Positions 17,183 to 24,978 of a stretch of 41,335 nucleotides of DNA are shown in pieces (the stretch's first letter is position 1; every line of letters begins with the position of its first letter). Below the pieces are notes generated by a model, which was given only the letters and a program-made list of their open reading frames with translations, had not been told where the DNA came from and searched no databases. The DNA is from Oscillospiraceae bacterium. GTDB taxonomy: Bacteria; Bacillota; Clostridia; Oscillospirales; Oscillospiraceae. The stretch is from contig SVKU01000019.1 in NCBI GenBank assembly GCA_015068245.1, positions 1 to 41,335 of the forward strand, read 5' to 3'. The position numbers were made by a program, and so were the translations under genes.

Positions 17183-18466
17183 ATGAACAACGATGATTTC
17201 CGCCCTGAAAGCGAAAACCGGTATCCCTACAGCAGCTATTACGACAGCCCGAACTATACCTGTCAGGAACCTCCCCGCCGAAACTGCAGACGCTTCAGAG
17301 GACCGTTTTATGTTTTGCTGGTTATTCTTGTAATCGCTGCTGCGGTAACTTTTTTTAACCTCCGTTATGATGTTCAGGTTCTGCAAAACAATAACGGCTG
17401 GTCAATGTCGGTTGTCCCCCGGGGGGAACAGCCCGCTGTACCGGAACTGCCGTCTCCCGACAGAAGCAAAAACAATTCTGCGGAAGAGCCATCCACCCTT
17501 ACGGCAACGCCCACCGGCGACGGAACCGTACTGGCAATTTCCTCACCTGCTCTGTTCCCCATGTCCTTGCAGGATATATATAAAAAGGTAGAGCCATCGG
17601 TGGTTGGTGTTCTGTGCGAAAGCCACAACCGCAGCAGCACAGGCACCGGCATCATCATGAGCGAGGACGGTTATATCATAACCAACTGCCACGTCATTTC
17701 CGGTGCCCAGGAAATTACCGTTGAACTCAGCAACGGTGAAATCCTCGGAGCCATAATTGTCGGAGCCGATGAGCTGAGCGACCTTGCCGTTATCAAAATC
17801 AACGCCACGGGTCTGCCTGCGGCTGAGTTTGGCGATTCCGACCTGCTCATGGTGGGCGACGAGGTTTCCGCCATAGGCAACCCTCTTGGTCTTGAGCTGA
17901 AAGGCACACTGACCAACGGCATTATTTCCGCCATCAACCGGGACATCGAAACGGACGGCAGAACGCTGACCCTTATTCAGACAAATGCTGCCCTGAACGA
18001 AGGCAACTCCGGCGGACCGCTTATCAACAGCAGCGGTCAGGTGATCGGAGTCAACACCATGAAGCTGTATTCCGCATTTTCCAATGTGGAAGGTCTTGGT
18101 TTTGCCATCCCCATCAGCCTTGCCAAGCCCATCATTGATGAGCTTATAGACACCGGCTATGTCAGCGGTCGTCCTGCCATCGGCATTACCGGCAGCGATG
18201 TAAGCGACAAGGCCTCCGCCTATTACCGAATTCCCAACGGTGTGCTGGTAAACTCAGTCCAGTTCAGCTCCGACGCTTATGCCAAGGGCATGGAAGCAGG
18301 CGACGTTATCGTTCAGATCAACGGAGTGGAGATAACTTCCATGGACGAACTGAACGGGATCAAAAACAACTATCATGCCGGTGATACCATTACCCTCACC
18401 GTATACCGCAACGGTGAACTGATGGATTTCGACATCGTCCTTATGGACGCTGCACTGGCCGACTAA
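17183..18466 (+). CDS. HtrA/DegP-like membrane-anchored serine protease
   Basis: 427 residues. A cytoplasmic N-terminus rich in Tyr, Ser and Arg is followed by one membrane helix (about 38-58, FYVLLVILVIAAAVTFF). An extracellular linker leads to the trypsin-like S1C domain. The catalytic triad is visible: H170 (TNCHVISG), D200 (SDLAVIKI), S276 (NEGNSGGPLI). A C-terminal PDZ domain (about 335-420) includes AIGITGSDVS, GVLVNSVQFSSDAYAKGMEAGDVIVQINGVEI. It acts outside the membrane in quality control of misfolded exported proteins. ATG 17183 has GGAG upstream. No clear terminator hairpin was found after the stop, although T-runs occur at 18553-18563. Confidence 0.93.
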   Translation: MNNDDFRPESENRYPYSSYYDSPNYTCQEPPRRNCRRFRGPFYVLLVILVIAAAVTFFNLRYDVQVLQNNNGWSMSVVPRGEQPAVPELPSPDRSKNNSAEEPSTLTATPTGDGTVLAISSPALFPMSLQDIYKKVEPSVVGVLCESHNRSSTGTGIIMSEDGYIITNCHVISGAQEITVELSNGEILGAIIVGADELSDLAVIKINATGLPAAEFGDSDLLMVGDEVSAIGNPLGLELKGTLTNGIISAINRDIETDGRTLTLIQTNAALNEGNSGGPLINSSGQVIGVNTMKLYSAFSNVEGLGFAIPISLAKPIIDELIDTGYVSGRPAIGITGSDVSDKASAYYRIPNGVLVNSVQFSSDAYAKGMEAGDVIVQINGVEITSMDELNGIKNNYHAGDTITLTVYRNGELMDFDIVLMDAALAD

Positions 18467-18595
18467 GAATCAAACCGGCCGTATTGCTGCCATTCTTTCG
18501 GGCTATCCGCTCAGGCTGTGCGTCCTGACGGGTACTGCCCCGGTGCGGTGCGTTTTTCTTTTTCCCGCAGCCAAATCCTGCTTTTAAAAATTTTT

Positions 18596-18630
18596 CTGAT
18601 AGATATGTGATATTGTCACATATCTATCAG
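18596..18630. promoter_or_regulatory. Perfect 15-bp-arm palindrome, operator of the oxidative-defence operon
   Basis: CTGATAGATATGTGA (18596-18610), a 5-bp centre TATTG, then the exact complement (18616-18630). It sits where the -35 would lie, just upstream of an extended -10. The inner TGTGA-N5-TCACA recalls Crp/Fnr sites but has a spacer one base shorter than canonical. The regulator is not recognisable in this window. Confidence 0.7.
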
Positions 18631-18638
18631 ACTTTTGG

Positions 18639-18647
18639 TGCTATAAT
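18639..18647 (+). promoter_or_regulatory. Extended -10 promoter of the thioredoxin operon
   Basis: TG-C-TATAAT at 18639-18647. No good -35 is present because the palindrome at 18596-18630 occupies that position, so a bound regulator would directly affect polymerase. Confidence 0.7.
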
Positions 18648-18699
18648 GAGGCCATGATAAAGAAAAACGAATCGCAAATGCGATGAAAGGATGATAAAT

Positions 18700-19011
18700 A
18701 TGTCAATGGAAATCACTTCTGCCAACTTCCAGTCCGAGGTTCTCAATTCCCCCATTCCCGTGCTTGTCGATTTCTGGGCAGTATGGTGCGGACCCTGCAG
18801 AATGCTGGCTCCCACTATCGACAGGATCGCCGAAGAACAGGAAGGCAAAATCAAAGTCGGAAAGATCAATGTTGATGAACAGGCAGCGCTTGCAGCACAG
18901 TTCGGTATTGCCAGCATACCCACCCTGCTGGTGTTCAGCGGCGGCAAAGTGATCGCTTCCAACGTAGGCGTCCAGTCCAAGGAAGCCATTGAGTCCATGC
19001 TGGGTCTGTAA
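18700..19011 (+). CDS. trxA: Thioredoxin
   Basis: 103 residues, normal thioredoxin length. The active site WCGPC (W29, C30, C33) follows VLVDFWAVW, and the cis-proline region is IASIPTLLVFSGGK. It is a cytoplasmic dithiol reductant for proteins and peroxidases. Start ATG 18700 is preferred because GAAAGG lies 9 nt upstream; an in-frame ATG at 18691 directly abuts that site. First gene of an operon with the flavin reductase-rubredoxin and the superoxide reductase; the palindrome at 18596 and the extended -10 lie immediately upstream. No thioredoxin reductase gene is present in the window. Confidence 0.95.
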   Translation: MSMEITSANFQSEVLNSPIPVLVDFWAVWCGPCRMLAPTIDRIAEEQEGKIKVGKINVDEQAALAAQFGIASIPTLLVFSGGKVIASNVGVQSKEAIESMLGL

Positions 19012-19043
19012 AATTAAAACAACAACGGAAAGGAACTTGAAAA

Positions 19044-19655
19044 ATGGACAAAAAGGCCATGTACAAACTGACTTACGGTCTGTTCGTTCTTACTGCCAAA
19101 GAAGGCGAGAAGGACAACGGCTGTATCGTAAACACTGTATCCCAGGTCACCACTTCTCCCAACCGAGTGACCTTAGCAGTTAACAAAACCAACTACACCC
19201 ATGATATGATACTTCGTACCGGCCTTTTCAACGCCAATATCCTTTCCGTTGAAACGCCTTTTGAGGTTTTCAAGCACTATGGATTCCTGTCCGGAGCAGA
19301 GGTAAACAAGTTTGAAAACGCAGACAACTTCCCCAGAACGGAGAGCGGTCTGATTTACCTGCCCGAATATGCCAACGCTTATATTTCCGGCAAGGTTATC
19401 ACTGCCACCGATTTGGGTACTCACACCCTGTTCCTTGCAGATGTGGTGGACGCAAAGGTGCTTTCCGACGCAGATTCTCTGACCTACGAATATTACCAGT
19501 CCCATATCAAGCCTAAGCCCGAAAAAGCAAAAAAGACGGGCTGGCGCTGCAAAATATGCGGCTACGTTTATGAAGGCGAAGAACTGCCCCCGGATTTCAT
19601 CTGCCCCTGGTGCAAGCACGGCGCAGAAGATTTTGAGAAAATAACCGTTGAATAA
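19044..19655 (+). CDS. Flavin reductase-rubredoxin fusion (high-molecular-weight rubredoxin)
   Basis: 203 residues. Residues 1-155 form a flavin-reductase-like FMN domain (TYGLFVLTAKEGEKDNGCIVNTVSQVT, then NYTHDMI). It is followed by a KPKPEKAKK linker and a C-terminal rubredoxin with C169-x2-C172 and C187-x2-C190 (CKICGYVYEG...CPWCKHG). The rubredoxin part is compact, with a shortened loop between the two knuckles. Such Hrb proteins of acetogens and clostridia pass electrons from NAD(P)H via FMN and rubredoxin iron to oxygen- or superoxide-reducing partners. Here it is followed 59 bp later by superoxide reductase, its likely acceptor. Cytoplasmic. Confidence 0.92.
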   Translation: MDKKAMYKLTYGLFVLTAKEGEKDNGCIVNTVSQVTTSPNRVTLAVNKTNYTHDMILRTGLFNANILSVETPFEVFKHYGFLSGAEVNKFENADNFPRTESGLIYLPEYANAYISGKVITATDLGTHTLFLADVVDAKVLSDADSLTYEYYQSHIKPKPEKAKKTGWRCKICGYVYEGEELPPDFICPWCKHGAEDFEKITVE

Positions 19656-19714
19656 TCAACAAAAAAGCAATATACTTATATCACATACTTAAATATTAAA
19701 AAAGGAGATTTATC

Positions 19715-20095
19715 ATGGAACAGAAATTCTATATTTGCAATCATTGCGGCAACATCATCGCTTTTGCCAAGTCCAGCGGAGTACCTGTAATGTGCTGCGG
19801 TCAGAAGATGGCTGAGCTGGTACCCGGCACCTCCGACGGCGCTTCCGAAAAGCACGTTCCCGTTATTGAAGTAAACGGCAGCGAAGTCACCGTAACCGTC
19901 GGTGAAGTTGATCACCCCATGATCCCCGAGCACTACATCGAATGGATCTCTCTGCAGACCAAGCAGGGCAACCAGAGAAAGCTCCTCACCCCCAACGATC
20001 CTCCCGTTGCAAAGTTCATGCTCTGCGAGGGTGACGAAGTTGAAGCCGCTTTCGCATACTGCAACCTCCACAGCCTGTGGAAAGCAGAAGCTTAA
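19715..20095 (+). CDS. dfx: Desulfoferrodoxin (superoxide reductase)
   Basis: 126 residues, the two-iron class. Centre I ligands are C8-x2-C11 and C27-C28 (FYICNHCGN...MCCG). Centre II ligands are H47, H67, H73, C116 and H119 (EKHVPVI, DHPMIPEHYIEWI, CNLHSLW), including the conserved Glu-Lys-His catalytic loop (E45-K46-H47). It reduces superoxide to hydrogen peroxide without releasing oxygen, the anaerobe's alternative to superoxide dismutase, using electrons from rubredoxin. AAAGGAG precedes the ATG. Third gene of the trx operon and closed by a strong terminator. Confidence 0.96.
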   Translation: MEQKFYICNHCGNIIAFAKSSGVPVMCCGQKMAELVPGTSDGASEKHVPVIEVNGSEVTVTVGEVDHPMIPEHYIEWISLQTKQGNQRKLLTPNDPPVAKFMLCEGDEVEAAFAYCNLHSLWKAEA

Positions 20096-20111
20096 TTGTC
20101 GAAACATATTC

Positions 20112-20140
20112 AAGGACACCTCTTTCGAGGTGTCCTTTTT
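20112..20140 (+). terminator. Terminator of the oxidative-defence operon
   Basis: AAGGACACCTC (20112-20122) pairs with GAGGTGTCCTT (20127-20137) around a TTTC loop, and the T-run continues to 20140. Confidence 0.95.
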
Positions 20141-20158
20141 GCAATTTTCAATAACCTC

Positions 20159-20187
20159 TTGACGAAGCGGGTTTGCGGTGCTAGAAT
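20159..20187 (+). promoter_or_regulatory. Promoter of the trpB T-box leader
   Basis: TTGACG (20159-20164), a 17-bp spacer ending in TGC (extended -10), then TAGAAT (20182-20187). Start is predicted near 20194. Confidence 0.8.
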
Positions 20188-20193
20188 GTATGT

Positions 20194-20480
20194 TAATCGA
20201 ATACCAAACCGTTGAAGCGGAAGTAAAGGCGATCATGCCTCACAGAGAGTCCGGGATGCTGGGATCCGGGCAGAAACAAGTCGTCAAATGGGCCGCTGAG
20301 GGTGCAGTCAACAGCGCAGTTTTGCGCCCAGTATTCTGCAACGTGTGGGCATACGTCAGTTGCCGGGGATATGCAGGTATCCCGTAAGCGCACGGAGCGA
20401 TCCGTGAATTCAAGGTGGCACCGCGGATAAGTTTTTATTCGTCCTTGGCAGATAGTCGAATTCTGTCGGGGGCGTTTTTG
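20194..20480 (+). promoter_or_regulatory. T-box riboswitch, tryptophan-specific
   Basis: The T-box core AAGGTGGCACCGCGG is at 20412-20426. The likely specifier codon is TGG at 20289-20291 (CAAATGGGCC), which reads Trp. The core TGGC predicts a tRNA with discriminator base G, as expected for tRNA-Trp in Firmicutes. The competing terminator pairs CCTTGGCAGA (20443-20452) with TCTGTCGGGG (20462-20471) and ends in a T-run at 20475-20479. Uncharged tRNA-Trp should stabilise the antiterminator and allow trpB transcription. Confidence 0.93.
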
Positions 20481-20602
20481 TTTACCCTCCCGGCAGCCAC
20501 GGAGGTAACGATATGCTTATGACAAAACGATGGCGACCCTTGAGATCTTAGAACACCGACCCATAAATACTGATTTCAATTACATATAACGGAGGAAAAA
20601 CC

Positions 20603-21823
20603 ATGATACTCAACAATGTAAATTTCGATACTTATTTCAACAACTATCCCGATAAAGACGGCTTTTTCGGCAAATACGGCGGCGTTTATGTGGAAGACAA
20701 GCTGAAAGCCGCCATGGCTGAGATCACCGAGGCTTATTTCACCATCTGCCAGTCCAGAAAGTTCATCGCCGAGCTGCGCCGTATCAGAAAAGAATTCCAG
20801 GGCAGACCCACTCCCGTATCCCATCTGGAAAGACTGTCCAACGCCATGGGCGGCAAGGTTCAGCTGTATGCCAAGCGTGAGGATCTGAACCACAGCGGTG
20901 CCCATAAGCTGAACCACTGCATGGGCGAAGCTCTGCTGGCTTCCTACATGGGTAAGAAAAAGGTCATTGCAGAAACCGGTGCCGGTCAGCATGGTGTTGC
21001 TCTTGCGACCGCTGCCGCATACTTCGGCCTGGAATGCGACATTTACATGGGCGCAGTAGACATCAAAAAACAGGCTCCCAACGTAGCCCGCATGAAGATA
21101 CTTGGTGCCAACGTCATTGAAGTCAACCACGGTCTGCAGACTCTTAAAGAAGCGGTTGACGCTGCTTTCGACGCATACAGCCGTGAATACAACAACGCCA
21201 TATACTGCATCGGCTCCGTTCTCGGCCCCCATCCTTTCCCCATGATGGTTCGTGATTTCCAGATGGTCGTAGGCGAAGAAGCCCGTGATCAGTTTATCGA
21301 AATGACCGGTCATCTGCCCAACGCCATTGTTGCCTGCGTAGGCGGCGGTTCCAACGCAGCAGGTCTTTTTGCCGGCTTCCTGAACGATCCCGTTGATATT
21401 TACGGCATCGAGCCTCTTGGCCGCGGTCCCAAGCTGGGCGACCATGCCGCCAGCCTTAAATACGGCACCGAGGGCATCATGCACGGTTTCAACAGCATCA
21501 TGCTGAAGGACGAAAACGGCGACCCCGCTCCCGTTTACTCCGTAGCCAGCGGTCTTGACTACCCTTCCTCCGGCCCCGAGCACGCTTTCCTGCAGGATAT
21601 AGGCAGAGTCAAGTACGACGTTATCGACGATGAAGAAACCATCGATGCTTTCTTCAAGCTTGCTCGTCTGGAAGGTATCATTCCCGCCATCGAGTCTGCC
21701 CACGCAGTGGCTTACGGCATGAAGCTGGCACAGCAGATGGAACACGGTTCTGTCCTCATCAACCTCTCCGGCAGAGGCGACAAGGATATGGACTATGTTA
21801 TCGAAAATTACGGTATAAGATAA
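20603..21823 (+). CDS. trpB: Tryptophan synthase beta chain, stand-alone
   Basis: 406 residues, full TrpB length. PLP Schiff-base Lys102 lies in HSGAHKLN, catalytic Glu124 in ETGAGQHG, the phosphate loop is GGGSN (247-251), and SGRGDKD lies near the C-terminus. It makes tryptophan from indole (or indole released by TrpA) and serine with PLP. ACGGAGG precedes the ATG. No trpA or other trp gene is adjacent, and the gene is bounded by the T-box leader and a terminator. It may therefore salvage indole, for example indole made by other gut bacteria, or pair with a TrpA encoded elsewhere. The substitution KLNH for the commoner KINN is a mild divergence. Confidence 0.93.
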   Translation: MILNNVNFDTYFNNYPDKDGFFGKYGGVYVEDKLKAAMAEITEAYFTICQSRKFIAELRRIRKEFQGRPTPVSHLERLSNAMGGKVQLYAKREDLNHSGAHKLNHCMGEALLASYMGKKKVIAETGAGQHGVALATAAAYFGLECDIYMGAVDIKKQAPNVARMKILGANVIEVNHGLQTLKEAVDAAFDAYSREYNNAIYCIGSVLGPHPFPMMVRDFQMVVGEEARDQFIEMTGHLPNAIVACVGGGSNAAGLFAGFLNDPVDIYGIEPLGRGPKLGDHAASLKYGTEGIMHGFNSIMLKDENGDPAPVYSVASGLDYPSSGPEHAFLQDIGRVKYDVIDDEETIDAFFKLARLEGIIPAIESAHAVAYGMKLAQQMEHGSVLINLSGRGDKDMDYVIENYGIR

Positions 21824-21831
21824 TAAAAAGC

Positions 21832-21880
21832 ATCAATGGAGGCTGCGGAAATCTCTTTCCGCAGCCTCCATTGATATTTT
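21832..21880 (+). terminator. Terminator of trpB
   Basis: A long, nearly uninterrupted stem of about 20 bp (21832-21851 with 21856-21875) around TCTC is followed by ATTTT. Confidence 0.9.
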
Positions 21881-21937
21881 CCCTGACGGGAAAGTGAAGC
21901 GTTTCCTTCAAAGATGCTTCACTTCGTGATAATTTAA

Positions 21938-21979
21938 AAACTAAAGGACGATATCCAATGATATCGTCCTTTGAAGCTT
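21938..21979. terminator. Bidirectional terminator between trpB and the minus-strand genes
   Basis: AAAGGACGATATC (21943-21955) pairs exactly with 21960-21972 around CAAT. T-runs follow on both sides (GAAGCTTTTTT on plus; AGTTTTTAAATT on minus). A weaker GTGAAGC/GCTTCAC hairpin precedes it at 21893-21922. Confidence 0.85.
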
Positions 21980-22016
21980 TTTTGTGTCGGCAATACATCA
22001 TATTTACACAGCTGCC

Positions 22017-22640
22017 TTACGGCATTTCAGGCTCTTTTTCGGGATCATCCACGCCCTGCCAGGGGAATACGGGGCCATGGAGGAAAAATACGGTCTCTTT
22101 TGAGCGGTTCTCCTCAAAGTTCCAGCCAAACTTGAAAGGGGGGCGGGGCCATACTCTATCGTAGGCAATACACAGATACAGGTTGGGCTTAACACGGCGC
22201 ATTTCGTCGTGCTGACCCATCTGACCGTTTTTGGACAGGTTATCAAAATAACAGTAGTCAGCCAGCAGTGCGGGACGTCCGTCCAGAGTGGAAGGACCGA
22301 TCTTCCATGCAAAGCGGGAGAAACGCTCTACCTTACCGCCGCGCAGCCACCAGTTGTAGCCTTCGCCGTTGCAGTCTTTGTGAGGCAGATTGGGATTCAG
22401 CGCCTTGCCCAGATGATGGGAACCGCGGCCGTTGCCGTTTGGGTCGGAATAAAAGGTCTGAACCTCCTCTTCACGGTACAGAGGATAGCGAACGAGGAAT
22501 TCACCATTCATCTCTTCGGGATCGGGAGCGTCCAGTGTATGAAAAAGCTCCAGCAGGTCGCAGCTGTTCCACTTGACCAACTTGTCTATTGTCCAATAAT
22601 TAAAATCGTGTCTTACGTTGGGATCGTATCCGGGTTGCAT
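22017..22640 (-). CDS. Protein of unknown function, 207 residues
   Basis: I do not recognise a family with confidence. The sequence has no signal peptide or membrane helix and is rich in Trp, Phe, Tyr, Asn and Pro. The order GYNWWLRGGKVERFSRFAWKIG, LLADYCYFDN, DEMRRVKPNLYLCIAYDR resembles the strand pattern of GXWXXG/lipocalin-like small-molecule binders, a weak hint only. The ATG at 22640 has AAGG 9 nt upstream. It stands alone on the minus strand between the LRR gene (160 bp upstream) and a terminator, and could share a transcript with the LRR gene. It probably is a real gene because its frame is clean, with a good ribosome site and terminator. Confidence 0.75.
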   Translation of the reverse strand: MQPGYDPNVRHDFNYWTIDKLVKWNSCDLLELFHTLDAPDPEEMNGEFLVRYPLYREEEVQTFYSDPNGNGRGSHHLGKALNPNLPHKDCNGEGYNWWLRGGKVERFSRFAWKIGPSTLDGRPALLADYCYFDNLSKNGQMGQHDEMRRVKPNLYLCIAYDRVWPRPPFKFGWNFEENRSKETVFFLHGPVFPWQGVDDPEKEPEMP

Positions 22641-22801
22641 AGCTAATTACCTTCTTCGATTATTGTCGGTTCCTGTGGAAACCCAAAGAATTGTAGCACA
22701 AATGTGTTGTTTGTGTCAACCGATAAAGGCTTTTTGCCATGGTTTGTACGCCCAATGATTGGATTTGTTCGCAGTTTTCGGTTTTGCTGCGGTGTTTTCT
22801 G

Positions 22802-24784
22802 TCAGTTCAAAAAGCAGATCTCTGCATTTTTCAGAATCTCGTTTCCGGGAGCAACAGAGACTCTTTCCCACTGCTCACGGGAACCCATGAAATGAACCAG
22901 GCAAAGATTGCCGCATCTGTCGAAAGCTGACTCCTCTATTCGCTGAATATCGTCAGGCAGGGTTATGCTCACAAGGCTGTCACAGCCGGAAAAGGCGTGG
23001 GCTCCGATGGATTTGAGCGAACCTCCGAAAGTAATGCTCATAAGCATTTTGCAGTCGTAAAACGCACCGCCGCCGATGCTGTTTACGTTCCCCAAAAAAG
23101 TCACGGAGGTGAGCTTTTCGCAGCGGGCAAAGGCTCCGCCGCCGATAGTTACTTCCTTATTTCGACCGCCGGGAAAAATAACGCTGAGCAGTCTGCTGCA
23201 GTTGCCGAAAGCGTCGTCACCGAGAATTTCCAGACGCGGGGGCATGGTAACGAAGCTCAGGCCGTCACAGCCATAAAAGGCAGCGTTACCGATAAAGCTC
23301 ACAGAGTCGGAAAAATGTATGTCCGAAAGTCCTGTGCGGCGATTGAAAGCGTCCTGACCGATGCCGCAAATGTGGGTACCGCAGGGGATGGAGGACATAT
23401 TAAGGCTGCCGCTGAAATCCTGATCAGAGTCCAGAAGCTGACCCTTAACGGAGTCGATGTAAATGGTTCCGCCTGCAGTCAGCCACGGAAGATTCGGAGA
23501 GGCAGAGCCGTATCCTCCGCTGCCCTGACAGTATTCGAATTCCGGCTCAGAAGAAGCTGCAACATTGGCTGCTTTTTGCATCTCCCCTTCGATGATAACC
23601 TCTGCACTGCGCAAAGCATCGTTGCCGTAACCCATATTCAGGCTGTCCCAACAACTGCGGGTGCCTTCAAAATACACCTTTTTAAGGCTTCCGCAGTCGG
23701 AAAAAGCCTGATTGGAAATATCCACACCTGCCGGCAAACGGACGGTTTCCAGTTTTTCGCAGAATGTAAAAGCGTTGAAGGCAATAAAGCTTACGCTGTC
23801 CGGTATGTAAACGGATTTGAGGTTTTTGCAGAACATGAACATCATGGGATAAACTTCTTTCATGCCCTGAGGCAGCTCAATATGTTCCAGCCCGTCGCAG
23901 TGGCTGAATATTTCCCAACCGCCGTTGACAACATTCCCGGACAGACTGACGTCTTTTAAACCGACGCAGCCATAAAAGGCACTTTTGCCGATATGCACAA
24001 CGCTGTCGGGTACAGTTACGCTTTCCAGCTGAGCGCAGTTGGAAAAAGCAAAAAAGTGGATGCCAATAATATCGAAATCGCCGATTCTTTCGGGGATAAC
24101 GGCTTTGGTCACAGACTTGTCGCACTCAACAACAAGACCTCTGCGGGTGTCGATGTAAATGTTGCCGCCCTCAACGGGGTACTCAACAGGCTTCTGCTCG
24201 GGAAGCTCACGGGGAGCCTCGCCAAAACGGATCATTCGCTGCAGACGGGATACTGTATCGGACAGTCGGCAGCCTCTGTCGTCCTCCGGCAGAAGCTCGC
24301 TGTCAGGCGGGAAACTGCCCGGTACAATATTGGTGGGTGCAGGAGGATCCTTGAAATAATCTATGCCCCGATGTGCTCCGGGAACGGAGGAAATGTCCAC
24401 ATCTATGGGAATATAGACCTCATAGGGATTTTCGGCAGAGTTTTTGCCTTCCTCCACACCGGCGTGCCATATTCTGAGGATCCCGGGGCATAAGGCTTCC
24501 AAATCACCGAAGGTTATGTATGGATCCGCCATCAAAAGGGAAACGCAGTGACGGTTGCCGTCGATAACGTAAGGATTTCCGTCGATAATATTTACGATTA
24601 TATTTTTTGATCCGATGTCGGGATATTCCCGATCCAGCATGGCCTTCACGCCCTGTTTTTTCGCAAAGTCCGACAGTTCAATAATTGAGTTGAAAGCCTC
24701 CCTGTCGGTTCTGAAGAAGTAGTCGTGCCGCACAGCACCGTATGCCTCGTGCACAGGTAAACTCATGATAGTGGTTCTGTCCAT
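22802..24784 (-). CDS. BspA-type leucine-rich-repeat protein with ParB-like N-terminal segment
   Basis: 660 residues, no signal peptide or membrane helix, so apparently cytoplasmic. Residues about 60-95 (IIVNIIDGNPYVIDGNRHCVSLLMAD) resemble the ParB/sulfiredoxin DGNHR motif of nucleotide-dependent folds. Two blocks of LRR_5/Treponema pallidum-type repeats follow (about 225-390 and 440-655), with consensus F..C..L..V.LP..V..IG..AFYGC. Each block is introduced by a similar strand phrase (GNIYIDTRRGLVVE and GTIYIDSVKGQLLD), suggesting an internal duplication. LRR_5 repeats usually serve protein binding and are commonest in secreted proteins, so the missing export signal is odd. AGAGGTG precedes the ATG. 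Function unknown. Confidence 0.85.
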   Translation of the reverse strand: MDRTTIMSLPVHEAYGAVRHDYFFRTDREAFNSIIELSDFAKKQGVKAMLDREYPDIGSKNIIVNIIDGNPYVIDGNRHCVSLLMADPYITFGDLEALCPGILRIWHAGVEEGKNSAENPYEVYIPIDVDISSVPGAHRGIDYFKDPPAPTNIVPGSFPPDSELLPEDDRGCRLSDTVSRLQRMIRFGEAPRELPEQKPVEYPVEGGNIYIDTRRGLVVECDKSVTKAVIPERIGDFDIIGIHFFAFSNCAQLESVTVPDSVVHIGKSAFYGCVGLKDVSLSGNVVNGGWEIFSHCDGLEHIELPQGMKEVYPMMFMFCKNLKSVYIPDSVSFIAFNAFTFCEKLETVRLPAGVDISNQAFSDCGSLKKVYFEGTRSCWDSLNMGYGNDALRSAEVIIEGEMQKAANVAASSEPEFEYCQGSGGYGSASPNLPWLTAGGTIYIDSVKGQLLDSDQDFSGSLNMSSIPCGTHICGIGQDAFNRRTGLSDIHFSDSVSFIGNAAFYGCDGLSFVTMPPRLEILGDDAFGNCSRLLSVIFPGGRNKEVTIGGGAFARCEKLTSVTFLGNVNSIGGGAFYDCKMLMSITFGGSLKSIGAHAFSGCDSLVSITLPDDIQRIEESAFDRCGNLCLVHFMGSREQWERVSVAPGNEILKNAEICFLN

Positions 24785-24915
24785 CGCTGCACCTCTTTTG
24801 ATTTGTTGATTTTGATAATATAATACCCTCTATACCATTAATATGAAAGGGGGAAATTCATTAAGGTTTTATTAATATGCCGGCCAGCGATATCTCGGAA
24901 GCAATACAGTTGCAA

Positions 24916-24944
24916 TTTTGCAAAAAAACAGTTAGAATTATAAT
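24916..24944 (+). promoter_or_regulatory. Probable promoter of flavoenzyme 2
   Basis: TATAAT at 24939-24944 lies 35 nt before the ATG; the -35 (TTTTGC, 17-bp spacing) is poor. Confidence 0.4.
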
Positions 24945-24978
24945 GAATTCAGAAAATATTGAATTTGGAGGAAATAAA

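Noticed and set aside
18467-18595. Terminator or RNA element after the HtrA gene
   Set aside because: T-runs exist at 18553-18563 but I could not find a convincing stem; only short CAGG/CCTG and GGG/CCC pairings.
18600-18626. Crp/Fnr-type binding site
   Set aside because: TGTGA and TCACA are spaced by five rather than six bases and the palindrome is much longer than such sites, so only an unnamed operator is called.
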